64,000 nucleotides of DNA from Gammaproteobacteria bacterium (GCA_002706685.1 PALV01000011.1:372001-436000), one strand, 5' to 3'; positions 46,934 to 56,602 are shown, counted from the stretch's first letter. A program made the numbers and translations. Notes: generated from the letters alone by a model not told the origin.

Positions 46934-47010
46934 TATCGCCCTGTTTTAAGGCAAGCTTTTACTGACAATCCTAGTTTTGTCTCATATTCCCCAGATTCCA
47001 GAGGTAGTTA

Positions 47011-48468
47011 ATGCTTTATGTAGTACGTTTTTTTCCCGAAATGACCGTCAAATCACGACCTGTGCGCATGCGACTGGTCAAGGCGCTGCGCCGCAATCTG
47101 CGCATTATCCTGCAGCGACTGGATGAGAAGATTTCTGTGGTTGGCAATTGGGACATTCTGGAAGTTGATACCGGGGACCTGGACCAGGCGCTGGAAAGCC
47201 GCGTCCTTGATGCATTGCTGAGTACGCCTGGCATATCAGTGGTGAGGCCTGTGGAGAAGCTCCCGCTGCCGGAGAGCATCGACGCAATTGCCGAGTCTGT
47301 GCTGCTGCACTATCGTGGTGCATTGGCCGGTCGAACCTTTGTCGTGCGCTGCAAACGTACCGGCACGCATGCCTACTCATCCGGCGATATCGAGCGTCAG
47401 GTGGGTGGATATCTGTTGCACAACAGTGATGCTAAAGGGGTGGACCTGATAAATCCCGAGATCACGGTTCGCGTCGAGGTGCGACACAACGTTCTTTACG
47501 TCGTCAAAGAGCAGATCAACGGCCTGGGTGGATATCCGCTGGGGACACAGGAGCAGGTGCTGTCACTGATATCGGGTGGATTTGATTCAGCAGTTTCCAG
47601 TTTCATGACAATGCGCCGCGGCCTGCAGACACATTTTGTATTCTTCAACCTGGGTGGCCGGGAACACGAGTTTGCGGTAAAAGAGGTCGCGCTTTATCTG
47701 TGGATGAAGTTTGGCTCTTCACATCGCGTGAAGTTTGTCAGCGTCCCGTTCGAGGGTGTTGTGACGGAAATTACGCAGAAGGTCGACAGCGGCCACATGG
47801 GCGTTATTCTCAAACGGCAGATGCTACGTGCAGCAGAGCGCATAGCCATTGGTATGCGGCTGCGCGCCCTGGTGACAGGGGAGGCGATTTCTCAGGTCTC
47901 CAGCCAGACGCTGCCCAACCTTAATGTCATTGATCGAGTCTGCGACATGATGATACTCCGGCCATTGATCGTCACCGACAAGCAGGAAATAATCAATACA
48001 GCCCGGGAGATAGGCACCGAGCCCTTCTCAGTGAATGTGCCCGAGTACTGCGGCGTCATTTCAGTGAAACCTACAACTCACGCCAAGCGCAGCCGTGTTG
48101 AGCACGAAGAGCGCCAGATGGATCCGGCGGTGCTGGATGCCGCCATCGAAGCCAGTGAATACCAGAGCATTGACCGGGTGGTAGAGGTGCTCGACAGGCG
48201 TGATGTCGAGCCTCCGGAGTTTGCCGTGGCGCCCCCGGATGCTGTGGTCATCGACATCCGCCACCCCGACGAGCTGGAGCGGGCACCTTTTGAGCTTTCG
48301 GGTCATGAAGTGCTGCAGGTACCGTTTTTCAGGCTGGCCAGCCAGTTTGCGACAATGCCGCAGTCACGCCAGTACCTGCTGTATTGCGACAAGGGCATGA
48401 TGAGTCGTCTGCACGCCTCACATCTGAAAGATGCCGGCTATGCGAATGTTGGTGTTTTCAGGCCCTAG
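47011..48468 (+). CDS. thiI: tRNA sulfurtransferase ThiI with rhodanese domain
   Basis: Makes 4-thiouridine at position 8 of tRNA and supplies sulfur for the thiamin thiazole. 485 residues: ferredoxin-like and THUMP domains (about 1-170), PP-loop ATPase with ISGGFDSAVSSF, and a C-terminal rhodanese domain (about 400-485). Both redox cysteines are present: one in PEYCGVISVKPT, one in LLYCDKGMMS. The rhodanese extension makes it the long enterobacterial-type ThiI. Its stop overlaps the stop of the convergent HupE-like gene on CTAG. Confidence 0.96.
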   Translation: MLYVVRFFPEMTVKSRPVRMRLVKALRRNLRIILQRLDEKISVVGNWDILEVDTGDLDQALESRVLDALLSTPGISVVRPVEKLPLPESIDAIAESVLLHYRGALAGRTFVVRCKRTGTHAYSSGDIERQVGGYLLHNSDAKGVDLINPEITVRVEVRHNVLYVVKEQINGLGGYPLGTQEQVLSLISGGFDSAVSSFMTMRRGLQTHFVFFNLGGREHEFAVKEVALYLWMKFGSSHRVKFVSVPFEGVVTEITQKVDSGHMGVILKRQMLRAAERIAIGMRLRALVTGEAISQVSSQTLPNLNVIDRVCDMMILRPLIVTDKQEIINTAREIGTEPFSVNVPEYCGVISVKPTTHAKRSRVEHEERQMDPAVLDAAIEASEYQSIDRVVEVLDRRDVEPPEFAVAPPDAVVIDIRHPDELERAPFELSGHEVLQVPFFRLASQFATMPQSRQYLLYCDKGMMSRLHASHLKDAGYANVGVFRP

Positions 48469-49616
48469 GAAAATACCGGCACTGTCAGTGACAGCGAGCG
48501 CTCCAGAAGCCACAGCACGCCAAACGCGGTGATGCCAAGGCCGGCGGTACCGAGCGCAAGCCGTCGGCTGAAAGTGGCCTTGCCCAGCAGCACCAGCAAT
48601 GGCACCAGCACCAGGACTATCGCGATCTGCCCGACTTCGACGCCGATGTTGAAGCTCAGCAGGCTGCCAAAAAGCAGCTGTTGAGGCAGAGCAAGATCGC
48701 CCAGCACGCCGGCGAATCCAAAGCCGTGAATCAAGCCGAACACGAAGGCGAACTGCCAGGCACGTGTTCTGAACAAGGGATAGAGTATGTTGATGCCTGA
48801 TATCGCCACAGATAGCGCGATGACCGACTCCACAAATCGTCCGGGCAGAGATACTACCTCCAGCGTGGCAAGAATCAGCGTTATGGAATGCGCGATCGTG
48901 AAAGAGGTAACAACTTTGATGATGTCATATAAATATGTGCTGAATGGTACATTCGCAGACTGTTGCTGGCCGGTGGCGCCTGGAGTTTTGACCAGTACGA
49001 TGGCCACCAGAAGGGCAAGCAAAAAAAGGATGTGGTCCAGTCCGATCCAGATGTGCCAGATGCCCTCAATGAAAAAGGTCCATAGATATGCGGCATCTGA
49101 TGGAAGTTCAGTGTCAATCTCATATGTCGCAGTGTCGGGCGAGAAAACCCTGACATAAGTCTCATCGCTGCTCTGAAGATTCAGTATGCCTCTGTGTGCG
49201 GAGTCGATGTCGAACATCAGGCTGTAACTCAGGGTGACTTCCGCAACGCCAGCACATGAGCCGGTCATGGGCAGATGAACAAATGGACCAGCATTCAATT
49301 GCTCAATCATCAGCGTGCCAATTTCAAGGGAGCATGGCTGGCCGCCGGACGCCATAGTGAGGCGGGAGGCAGCGTAATCTCTGATTTGTGAACTATGCTG
49401 GCGGATTTCACCCCAGGAAATGGCTGCGTCGGCGTTGGCATCGAGGCCAACAGCCAGTTCCAGGTCCTCAACCGCAATCAACCAGTGGCCCGAAACATTC
49501 TGCTGATCGACTGAAAGGTTCAGGTAGCTGTCACTCAAGGTGTGCGCGCTGAGATTGCTCGACACGACAAGGCACAGCAGCGGAAAAATGATTACGGACA
49601 TAAATCTGCTTTTCAT
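48465..49616 (-). CDS. HupE/UreJ-like membrane protein with EF-hand-like loop
   Basis: 383 residues. A signal peptide is followed by AHTLSDSYL. An extracytoplasmic N-domain (about 25-175) contains DANADAAISWGE at residues 59-70, which matches the EF-hand calcium loop pattern (D1, N3, D5, I8, E12). The C-terminal half is the HupE/UreJ_2 membrane domain with about seven spans. Conserved polar residues inside the spans: His188, Asp194, His195 (IWHIWIGLDHILF), His243 (SFTIAHS) and His297 (FGLIHGFGFAG). A metal ion may be bound or moved, but nickel transport is not shown for this branch. Third gene after DUF4331 and TPR genes, 2 bp from the TPR gene. Confidence 0.85.
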   Translation of the reverse strand: MKSRFMSVIIFPLLCLVVSSNLSAHTLSDSYLNLSVDQQNVSGHWLIAVEDLELAVGLDANADAAISWGEIRQHSSQIRDYAASRLTMASGGQPCSLEIGTLMIEQLNAGPFVHLPMTGSCAGVAEVTLSYSLMFDIDSAHRGILNLQSSDETYVRVFSPDTATYEIDTELPSDAAYLWTFFIEGIWHIWIGLDHILFLLALLVAIVLVKTPGATGQQQSANVPFSTYLYDIIKVVTSFTIAHSITLILATLEVVSLPGRFVESVIALSVAISGINILYPLFRTRAWQFAFVFGLIHGFGFAGVLGDLALPQQLLFGSLLSFNIGVEVGQIAIVLVLVPLLVLLGKATFSRRLALGTAGLGITAFGVLWLLERSLSLTVPVFS

Positions 49617-49618
49617 AA

Positions 49619-50836
49619 TTACCTCGCGTCGCCAGCAGCAATGAGTGTGTCGAGAGCTGCGTACTGCATGCCCGTGCTGCCAGTCCAGTCACGCAGGTTT
49701 TCTATAACGTCCTGGCGCGAAGCGGCAGTTGCCGCTTCGGCCAGCAGCAATGCATCAGAGGGCTCTTTCTGGGAGCTCCAGTTTTTCATGGCTGCCTCCA
49801 GTGCGGCTTCGGGGCGGCCCTGAATGTCCAATGCGAAACGGGCAAACTCCTTAACGGGCAGGTTCTCTCCTCGCCGGTAGGCAGTCTCAAAATAGGCTTC
49901 GAGTTCTGCGATCAATGACGCTGCGCGGTTGCTGTTGGCCGCGTCCGATGAGGATAGCAGTGCGTTTGTCAGCATCACGCCAAGTTCTACATTACTTGTT
50001 GGATCCGGTTCCGATCCCAGCAGCGCGATCACGTCGCGGTATCTTTCCTGCTGGAGCAGCCACTGCGCATAGTTGCTCAGCAAATAGGTGTTATCTGGCG
50101 CCATTGTCAGAGCTGCAAGGTAGTGCTGGCCGGCCATATCGTTTTCACCCAGCCGGTGCGCTATTGTGGCGATCGTAATATGTATCTCCAGCAATGCCTG
50201 GCGACTCATCGGACGGCCGGAGTCAAGCTCCTGCGTCAGTGTGTCTAGTGCCGTATCAGCCTTGCCAGTAACCCCGTCTAGTTGTGCCTGACAGTTAATC
50301 TGAAATGCTCGCTCCACGCGGTTTACAAGCGCATCGCAGCTTTGCTGTGTCAATGGGTAGTGAGCCGTTACCAGGCCAATCTGTGCCTGTATCATCAATG
50401 CCTGTGCGTTGCCTGGCTCTTCTTCCAGAACGGTACGAAGTTCATCCAGTGCAGGCACGAATTCATGATTGTGTTGCAGCACGGCCGCAGCAATCAGCCG
50501 CAGCGACACCGGTTTGCCAACGTTGTCTGGCCACTGTTCAATGATCGCCAGCGTTCTACCGTACGCCCTGGGATCCTGCTCGGTCAGCGCCAGTTGATAG
50601 GATCGATAAGCCTGGGCGAACAATTGTTGAGGATTGTCATTGCGGCTGCCTTCAGTGGCGCGCAATTGTTGGGACATCGCCACCACTGCGCTCGGCAGGC
50701 GCGTGATGATGGTGCTGTCGTTGTCTGGTATGTACGGTGCGGCTTGAGCGGCCATGGCGCAGCAGGAAATCCCCAGCAAAAGGGTTTTTCTGAGATGTGG
50801 ACCAAAAAGTTTCTGCGCATTTCTGAAAACCAACAT
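49619..50836 (-). CDS. Exported TPR-repeat protein
   Basis: 405 residues from ATG 50836: signal peptide (about residues 18-33, LLLGISCCAMAAQA), then helical repeats of the TPR kind (for example ALMIQAQIGLVTAHYPLTQQSC and AALTMAPDNTYLLSNYAQWLLQQERY). The frame is open upstream to 50962, but ATG 50836 gives a clean signal peptide and has AGG-rich sequence before it. It sits between the DUF4331 gene (94 bp upstream, with a hairpin between) and the HupE-like gene (2 bp downstream). No known function; probably a partner of its neighbours. Confidence 0.8.
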   Translation of the reverse strand: MLVFRNAQKLFGPHLRKTLLLGISCCAMAAQAAPYIPDNDSTIITRLPSAVVAMSQQLRATEGSRNDNPQQLFAQAYRSYQLALTEQDPRAYGRTLAIIEQWPDNVGKPVSLRLIAAAVLQHNHEFVPALDELRTVLEEEPGNAQALMIQAQIGLVTAHYPLTQQSCDALVNRVERAFQINCQAQLDGVTGKADTALDTLTQELDSGRPMSRQALLEIHITIATIAHRLGENDMAGQHYLAALTMAPDNTYLLSNYAQWLLQQERYRDVIALLGSEPDPTSNVELGVMLTNALLSSSDAANSNRAASLIAELEAYFETAYRRGENLPVKEFARFALDIQGRPEAALEAAMKNWSSQKEPSDALLLAEAATAASRQDVIENLRDWTGSTGMQYAALDTLIAAGDAR

Positions 50837-50890
50837 GTACCTGCCCTCGCAGCTTGAGAAGTATTCTGGTGAGTTCTGAGTCCATAAGAA

Positions 50891-50922
50891 TTCGCCAGAC
50901 AGGGGTGTTCCTGCCTGGCGAA
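50891..50922 (-). terminator. Strong hairpin between DUF4331 and TPR genes
   Basis: TTCGCCAGaCAGG, a 6-nt loop and CCTGcCTGGCGAA form a 13-bp stem with one mismatch. On the minus strand it is followed by TTCTTATGG, a poor U-tract. It may be a partial terminator or an mRNA-stabilising structure setting DUF4331 above the next two genes. Confidence 0.6.
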
Positions 50923-50930
50923 CAGATTGC

Positions 50931-52379
50931 TTACTGAACCGCTGAACCAGGCAGAGGTTCATTCAGATAAGGGAATGAGGTTTTAAAATCCCCTGCAGAT
51001 ACGGTCGTCTGATCCGTGAACGGTGCAGTTCGGTTGGGCGCTACTGCAGGATCACTGATCAGGGCGCCCATCATTACGCGCAGGGCAATGTCGACAACAT
51101 CGTCACCCGGACGGCGGCCATTCGGGAAGCCGGCGTTGTCACCCGCCAGTACGCCCATGTTTTGCTGCTGTGACGGCATGGCCGGCGCAATCGAAGTGTT
51201 AAGCCGCAGCATCTCACTGCGCGGGAAGGTGCCGTCAGCGACTGATGCTGGCAAGTTCAGGCCAGGTACACCAACAACGGCATCTACCAGGTCACTGCGC
51301 GGTGAGTTGGTTGGAGCCACGGCACCTGCATCCTGGAACAGTACTTCCAGCAAGTAGGGCAGCGTCGGTTTTTCCACATAGGCGGCGAACTGCGCGTCAT
51401 TGACGGGATGGCTGCTGTTGAACTTGTCCTTGTCCGGCAGGCCGATGATTACCTCGTTCACCAGTGGGAAGCCCAGGCGTGATACCTGCATGGGTTCGCC
51501 GCCGGCCATATCCAGGCTGGCAGTGGTCCATGCACCGATAACAGGATCCTGATCAACGAGACAGTTAGTGGGGATTTCAAGCGCCAGGGACGTGATGTTG
51601 GTATCACCAATCGGGTTGGCAACGGCATCAGCGGCGCCAAGCGGGTTCAGGTTGACCAGGTCGAATACCTGTCCCAGATTGACTGCAAACCCTTCTTTAC
51701 GCTGGCCCACAAACACGCGTCCCTGGGTCTGGCAGCCCGGAATGCTGATGGGGTAGATGTGTGCACTGGCGTAATCGGCATAGTTCGGGATGGATTTGGT
51801 GCCGATATTGTCTACCGGCTTTCGGAAGGTCGTGGTTTGCGTGGTAACGTTGGTTACCGCTTGAGCGGTTCCAGTTCTGGCGTTGCCGCGAATGACGTCC
51901 AGAGTATACTCCTGCCGCGAATTGACCGCGCTGGTGTCAGTTGCTCCCGGCCCGATGGCACCGGCGTTGATCAGCGGAATTGGAATGTTTTCGCCGCCTA
52001 CTGGTACAGCTGCGCCTGCCAGAATAGTTGAGAAATCAAAGCGGAAAGTTATGTCCTCCATGGAGTCACCGGTATTGTCGATGTGAATCTCATAGATCCC
52101 GGCTGTCTCCAGGTCGAAATAATTAGGCCCGCCGTAGGCCGCCTGCAGCGGAAAATAGTTGGCAATCAGGGTGATATAGTCCTGGCGGCCTGTCTCATAG
52201 CTCCTGAACATGTACAGGTCTGTGGCATCCAGGCGGGGCAGGCCGGCAATCATGGGTGCCTCACGGTGGCTTGACGCATAGCCTAGAGCCGAGCAGCCCA
52301 GCAGCGCTGCTGTCAGAGCGCTCACCTTCAGGCGCATGTGCTTGTTACTTTCTCTCGTCTTGCGGTTATGTCTTTGCAT
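50931..52379 (-). CDS. Exported DUF4331 protein
   Basis: 482 residues. GGGAG lies 6 nt before ATG 52379. The N-terminal signal covers about residues 15-36 (cleavage near GYA/SSHREAP). SSHREAPMIAGLPRLDATDLYMFRSYE is the DUF4331 opening, and the rest is a beta-rich domain with acidic and Asn-rich loops. The family has no proven function. First gene of the DUF4331-TPR-HupE cassette, with a palindrome 33 bp upstream of its start. Confidence 0.87.
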   Translation of the reverse strand: MQRHNRKTRESNKHMRLKVSALTAALLGCSALGYASSHREAPMIAGLPRLDATDLYMFRSYETGRQDYITLIANYFPLQAAYGGPNYFDLETAGIYEIHIDNTGDSMEDITFRFDFSTILAGAAVPVGGENIPIPLINAGAIGPGATDTSAVNSRQEYTLDVIRGNARTGTAQAVTNVTTQTTTFRKPVDNIGTKSIPNYADYASAHIYPISIPGCQTQGRVFVGQRKEGFAVNLGQVFDLVNLNPLGAADAVANPIGDTNITSLALEIPTNCLVDQDPVIGAWTTASLDMAGGEPMQVSRLGFPLVNEVIIGLPDKDKFNSSHPVNDAQFAAYVEKPTLPYLLEVLFQDAGAVAPTNSPRSDLVDAVVGVPGLNLPASVADGTFPRSEMLRLNTSIAPAMPSQQQNMGVLAGDNAGFPNGRRPGDDVVDIALRVMMGALISDPAVAPNRTAPFTDQTTVSAGDFKTSFPYLNEPLPGSAVQ

Positions 52380-52411
52380 ATTGTGCTCCCATCTATGGTT
52401 GGGTCGTCGCG

Positions 52412-52425
52412 TGAGTGTTCACTCA
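52412..52425. promoter_or_regulatory. Candidate operator upstream of DUF4331 gene
   Basis: TGAGTGTTCACTCA is a perfect palindrome 33 bp upstream of the DUF4331 ATG, of the length and form bound by TetR-family repressors. The regulator is not in the window. Confidence 0.45.
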
Positions 52426-52664
52426 AATCCGTGCGAAAGCGGCGTCATGGAAAATTTTTATGCTGCTCTCTTTCGGTCTTGTTCCCGGGCTTACGGCCTG
52501 GTATTTCAGCTGGACCTGATAAAAAGCCTTTACTTGCGGGGCAGAGTGGGGATCTGTGACGTGCATCCCAGTTCGGTGAGTAAAACGCCTGATTTTGTGA
52601 ACTGGTTCCGGAGGGGGTAGAGACAGCCATTGATTGGGCTACAAACTCTGTCGCGCCAGCGTCA

Positions 52665-52693
52665 TGGTAATCAAAACTGTCGTGGTGTATAAT
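52665..52693 (+). promoter_or_regulatory. Candidate typA promoter
   Basis: A perfect -10, TATAAT (52688-52693), with a weak -35 TGGTAA (52665-52670) at 17 bp. The start point would be about 68 bp before the typA GTG. Confidence 0.55.
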
Positions 52694-52767
52694 TCGCGGC
52701 CATTTTTACGCGTCCGCACAGGGCGCTCCAGTCCCAGCGACGCGCTCGCAACCACAGGTAATCCGCA

Positions 52768-54594
52768 GTGATCGAGAAAATCCGCAACATCGCCATTATT
52801 GCTCACGTTGACCATGGCAAGACCACCCTGGTTGATAAACTTCTGCAGCAGTCCGGAACGCTCGGAGATCGCGGGAGCGCGGTTGAGCGCGTGATGGACT
52901 CCAATGATCAGGAAAAGGAACGCGGCATTACGATCCTGGCAAAAAATACTGCCATCAACTGGAACGGTTATCACATCAACATCGTTGACACACCCGGACA
53001 CGCTGACTTCGGTGGCGAGGTGGAGCGTGTAATGTCCATGGTGGACAGTGTGCTGCTGCTGGTTGATGCGGTTGACGGCCCGATGCCGCAGACGCGTTTC
53101 GTCACCCAGAAGGCATTCGCTCAGGGCCTGCACCCAATTGTTGTCATCAACAAGGTCGACCGTCCCGGATCCCGTCCGGACTGGGTACTGAACGAAGTAT
53201 TCGATCTGTTCGACAAGCTCGGCGCAACTGACGAGCAGCTGGATTTCCCGGTGGTTTATGCATCTGCTTTGAACGGTATCGCAGGTCTGGAAGCTGATGA
53301 GCTGGCCGATGACATGACACCGCTGTTCGAGACAGTGGTCAAACATGTACCACCACCGCCGGTAAACGCCGCCGCGCCCTTCAAAATGCAGATCAGCGCC
53401 CTGGACTACAACAGCTACGTGGGTGTTATTGGTATCGGCCGTATCACCGGTGGTGTCGCCAAACCCAATATGCAGGTAATAGTTGTCGATCGTGAAGGCA
53501 AGGAACGTAAAGGCAAGATACTGCAGGTGAAAAACCACCTGGGCCTGGAGCGTGTGGACGTTCAGGAGGCAAATGCTGGTGAGATCGTCTGTATTACCGG
53601 TATCGACAAGCTGAACATCTCCGATACGCTGTGTGATCCTGATCAAGTTGAAGCCATGCCGCCTCTGACCGTCGATCAGCCCACGATCAGCATGACATTC
53701 CAGGTCAATGACTCGCCTTTTGCGGGTCGTGAGGGCAAATTCGTCACGACACGTAATATCAAAGAACGGCTGGAACGTGAGTTGATCCATAACGTGGCGC
53801 TGCGTGTTGCACAGGGTGAAAGCCCCGACAAATACAAAGTTTCCGGCCGTGGTGAACTGCACCTGTCCGTATTGATCGAAACCATGCGTCGCGAAGGCTT
53901 TGAGCTGGCCGTATCACGGCCGGAAGTGATCATGAAGGAAATCGATGGTGTGCTCAGCGAGCCGTTTGAAACCCTGGTGATCGACTGTAACGAAGAGCAC
54001 CAGGGTTCCGTGATCGAGGAGCTGGGGCTGCGTCGCGCTGAAATGCAGGACATGTTGCCTGACGGCAAGGGTCGTGTACGTCTGACCTTCGAAATTCCAA
54101 CGCGCGGCCTGATCGGTTTCCGCTCTCAGTTCCTCAGCCTGACCTCGGGCACCGGTATGATGAACCACGTGTTCGATCACTATGGTCCGGCCAAGCCAGG
54201 TGATCTGGCCAAGCGTAAAAACGGCGTGCTGGTGTCTATGGTGACCGGCAAGGCGCTGGGTTATTCGCTGTGGGCGTTGCAGGAGCGCGGCCGTCTGTTT
54301 ATCGATCCCAACGTGGAAGTGTATGAAGGCATGATTATCGGTCTGCACAGCCGCGACAACGACCTGGTGGTGAACCCGATCAAGGGCAAGCAGCTGACCA
54401 ACGTGCGTGCATCGGGCACGGATGAAAACATCGTCCTGACGCCGCCAGTGAAGCATTCCCTGGAGCAGGCCATGGAGTTTATCGATGAGGATGAGCTGGT
54501 CGAGATTACACCTGCCAACATCCGGATCCGCAAGAAGCACCTGACTGAGAGTGACCGCAAGCGCGCCAGCCGTGGCGGTGCCGCTCGCGGCTGA
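52768..54594 (+). CDS. typA: Ribosome-associated GTPase TypA/BipA
   Basis: Translational GTPase of the EF-G family helping 50S assembly and stress growth. 608 residues from GTG 52768. G motifs: [20 protein letters not shown] (switch I), [11 protein letters not shown] and [13 protein letters not shown]. Domains II, III and V and the BipA C-terminal domain (about 480-600) follow, ending in a basic tail. Divergent from the DUF4331 gene, followed by dtd. Confidence 0.97.
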   Translation: MIEKIRNIAIIAHVDHGKTTLVDKLLQQSGTLGDRGSAVERVMDSNDQEKERGITILAKNTAINWNGYHINIVDTPGHADFGGEVERVMSMVDSVLLLVDAVDGPMPQTRFVTQKAFAQGLHPIVVINKVDRPGSRPDWVLNEVFDLFDKLGATDEQLDFPVVYASALNGIAGLEADELADDMTPLFETVVKHVPPPPVNAAAPFKMQISALDYNSYVGVIGIGRITGGVAKPNMQVIVVDREGKERKGKILQVKNHLGLERVDVQEANAGEIVCITGIDKLNISDTLCDPDQVEAMPPLTVDQPTISMTFQVNDSPFAGREGKFVTTRNIKERLERELIHNVALRVAQGESPDKYKVSGRGELHLSVLIETMRREGFELAVSRPEVIMKEIDGVLSEPFETLVIDCNEEHQGSVIEELGLRRAEMQDMLPDGKGRVRLTFEIPTRGLIGFRSQFLSLTSGTGMMNHVFDHYGPAKPGDLAKRKNGVLVSMVTGKALGYSLWALQERGRLFIDPNVEVYEGMIIGLHSRDNDLVVNPIKGKQLTNVRASGTDENIVLTPPVKHSLEQAMEFIDEDELVEITPANIRIRKKHLTESDRKRASRGGAARG

Positions 54595-54627
54595 CAGACT
54601 GGACTGGATTGACGGGGGAGCCTCTGC

Positions 54628-55065
54628 ATGATTGCACTGATTCAACGCGTCAATCACGCCAGTGTCAGTATTACAGGCAGCGAGTACAGCCGCATCGGCA
54701 AAGGATTGCTGTTGCTGCTGGGTCTGGAGAAGCATGACACGCTGGCCGATGGCCAGCGTCTGCTGAGCAAAGTGCTGGACTACCGGGTCTTCGCCGATGC
54801 TGAAGGGAAAATGAACCTGAGTCTGCGGGCGATTGATGGCGAGCTGCTGCTGGTCTCGCAGTTCACCCTGGCTGGCAGCACAGACAAAGGCCTGCGTCCC
54901 TCCTTCTCGTCGGCCATGGCGCCAGGTCCTGCCCGCGAGCTTTACGATCAGCTGGTCAACTGGCTGCAGCAGGCCCACTCCGCTACAAAAACAGGGCAGT
55001 TTGCTGCCGACATGCAGGTCAGTCTGGAAAACGACGGACCGGTGACCTTCCTCCTGAGCTCCTGA
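54628..55065 (+). CDS. dtd: D-aminoacyl-tRNA deacylase
   Basis: Homodimeric proofreading enzyme that hydrolyses D-aminoacyl-tRNA and Gly-tRNA-Ala. 145 residues, the normal length. Motifs: MIALIQRVNHASV start, LLLVSQFTLAGSTDKG and the Gly-cisPro motif in ENDGPVTFLL near the C-terminus. GGGGGAG lies about 8 nt before the ATG. Same strand as typA, 33 bp downstream, convergent with tatC. Confidence 0.96.
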   Translation: MIALIQRVNHASVSITGSEYSRIGKGLLLLLGLEKHDTLADGQRLLSKVLDYRVFADAEGKMNLSLRAIDGELLLVSQFTLAGSTDKGLRPSFSSAMAPGPARELYDQLVNWLQQAHSATKTGQFAADMQVSLENDGPVTFLLSS

Positions 55066-55105
55066 GCGCACGCTCAGAAGCTATTCCTTCCATAGTCAGA
55101 GTCAT

Positions 55106-55134
55106 TGGTGGCGCTGCCCGCCCTGTGTAGCTTA
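55106..55134 (-). repeat. Repeat copy at the tatC 3' end
   Basis: On the minus strand, TAAGCTACA, then GGCGGGCAGCGCCAC. It matches the 3' end of tatA (56603-56633), starting at the stop codon in both cases. Confidence 0.65.
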
Positions 55135-55902
55135 CTGATTCTCTGACGCTTCCTGTTCAGCTTTTTTGCGCAGGAAAACCCGGCCGAAATAAATACCGGT
55201 TTCAAACAGCATCCACATCGGGACGGCAAGAATGGTCTGAGTGAAGGGGTCGGGTGGCGTCAGCAACATCGATATGACAAAGCAGCCAACGATAACGTAA
55301 GGGCGTTTAGCCTTCAGATCATCCGGTTCTAGTATGCCTGCCCATATGAACAGGAATACCGCGATAGGTATTTCGAATGCGAAACCAAACGCAAAGAATA
55401 TCTTAAGGACAAAGCTCAAATAGCTGGCAATGTCGGGTGCTACTGCTATGCCCTCGGGTGCCACCGATACAAAAAAGCTGAATACGATGCCAAACAAAAC
55501 AAAATACGCAAAGGCCATGCCGGCATAGAAAAGTAAAACGCTGGAAACGAATAAAGGGATCGCCAGTGACTTTTCGTTTTTGTAGAGGCCTGGCGCGATG
55601 AATGCCCAGAGTTGATAAAGAATGTAAGGCGCGCATACAAACAGGGCGGCGTAGAACGTCAATTTAAATGGTGTGAAAAACGGCGATGTCGGATCGATGG
55701 CGATCATGCTTGTATCAGGCGGCAGCACAGAGACCAGCGGGGCAGCAACGTAGGCGTAGATATCATTGGCGAAATACACCAGACCCAGAAACACCAGCAA
55801 TAGCGCGGCCACACATTTAAGAATTCGGTCGCGCAACTCGACCAGATGGCCGATCAGAGTCAGCTCTTTCTGATCATCGTGGATGGGGGTGTTTTCGCTC
55901 AT
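55132..55902 (-). CDS. tatC: Sec-independent translocase subunit TatC
   Basis: Receptor for twin-arginine signal peptides. 256 residues with six spans. [11 protein letters not shown] at the N-terminus and [16 protein letters not shown] in the first cytosolic loop bind the signal peptide; [16 protein letters not shown] lies before the last spans. It overlaps the tatB end by 4 bp (ATGA). Last gene of tatABC. Confidence 0.97.
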   Translation of the reverse strand: MSENTPIHDDQKELTLIGHLVELRDRILKCVAALLLVFLGLVYFANDIYAYVAAPLVSVLPPDTSMIAIDPTSPFFTPFKLTFYAALFVCAPYILYQLWAFIAPGLYKNEKSLAIPLFVSSVLLFYAGMAFAYFVLFGIVFSFFVSVAPEGIAVAPDIASYLSFVLKIFFAFGFAFEIPIAVFLFIWAGILEPDDLKAKRPYVIVGCFVISMLLTPPDPFTQTILAVPMWMLFETGIYFGRVFLRKKAEQEASENQ

Positions 55903-56591
55903 GATGATTTGCTGTCGTCGGCGTCGGGTTTGTCAGAGTCAGGCACAAACCGTCCACCCTGAGTTGTGATACGGCCGGTCGGCGGCGTATTGTAAAAATC
56001 CTGTTTGACCGGTTTGGGTTTCGGTGCCGGATCCGCTGGCTGCGACTCGTGCGATGCTCCCGAAGATTCAGTTTCAGGCGTAGAAGTGTGTTCTGCTGCG
56101 CTGGATGTCTCGCTAGTAGAGGTATTTTTACTTGATGAGGTCTCTTGGCTAGCGGAGGGCTCTTTACTAGCTGAGGGCTCTTTACTGGCTGAGGGCTCTT
56201 TATCCGCTGGAGTAGCCTTGGCGGTGGGCTCTGTTGGGACGCCTTCTTCGGCACTGCTGGTAACCGGCGTTACCTCGCGTGCACTGTCCAGAGCCTGCTT
56301 GGCTTTTTCGCTGCTTTCCTTGAAGTCCTTGCGGGTATCTTCGACCAGTTTGTTGGCGTTCTTCTTGGCTTTTTCGATATCGGCAAGAATCGATTCGTTG
56401 TGCAGCTGACGCCGGATGTCATCTGCATTGAGTTGCTGTTCTATCTCGGCTTTGGCCTTGTTAAAACTGCGCTTGGCACGACCTACCCAGAGCGCGCCTG
56501 TACGAATGGCACCTGGCAGCTTTTCGGGGCCCAGCACCAAAAGTGCTACGACGCCGATAAGCAGCAGCTCCATAAACCCAATATCAAACAT
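55899..56591 (-). CDS. tatB: TatB with long repeat-containing tail
   Basis: TatB partner of TatC, 230 residues. N-terminal span ([31 protein letters not shown]), amphipathic helix and Lys/Glu-rich coil (to about 110), then a low-complexity Ser/Thr/Glu-rich tail. The tail includes three KEPSAS units from an 18-bp tandem repeat and a Pro/Lys-rich end ([20 protein letters not shown]). It is about 60 residues longer than E. coli TatB. The tail is likely disordered. Confidence 0.93.
   Translation of the reverse strand: MFDIGFMELLLIGVVALLVLGPEKLPGAIRTGALWVGRAKRSFNKAKAEIEQQLNADDIRRQLHNESILADIEKAKKNANKLVEDTRKDFKESSEKAKQALDSAREVTPVTSSAEEGVPTEPTAKATPADKEPSASKEPSASKEPSASQETSSSKNTSTSETSSAAEHTSTPETESSGASHESQPADPAPKPKPVKQDFYNTPPTGRITTQGGRFVPDSDKPDADDSKSS
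56155..56208 (-). repeat. Three 18-bp tandem repeats in tatB
   Basis: Units of GAGGGCTCTTTACTAGCT begin at 56155, 56173 and 56191; the second differs by one base and the third by several. They encode KEPSAS in the tail of TatB. Confidence 0.9.
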
Positions 56592-56602
56592 CGCTCAGAT
56601 CC

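Larger units (their letters stand above)
46651..47010. other. glnA-thiI divergent control region (360 bp)
   Basis: Holds the glnA leader, a sigma-54 promoter and two NtrC sites (separate entries). Toward thiI there is a weak sigma-70 candidate, CTGACA (46962-46967) with TATTCC (46985-46990) at 17-bp spacing. Confidence 0.6.
52380..52767. other. Divergent control region between DUF4331 and typA (388 bp)
   Basis: Contains a perfect 14-bp palindrome near the DUF4331 start and a TATAAT near typA (separate entries). The middle part (about 52430-52640) shows no gene I trust; a 61-residue minus-strand frame there lacks any family signal. Confidence 0.5.

Noticed and set aside
48465..49616. Calling the HupE/UreJ-like protein a nickel transporter
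   Set aside because: No hydrogenase or urease genes are nearby and the protein has a large exported N-domain, so the substrate is open.
52639..55071. Two long minus-strand frames (407 and 385 codons) opposite typA and dtd
   Set aside because: typA and dtd are certain on the plus strand; the antisense products are His/Gln-rich with no domain, typical shadows of GC-biased codons.
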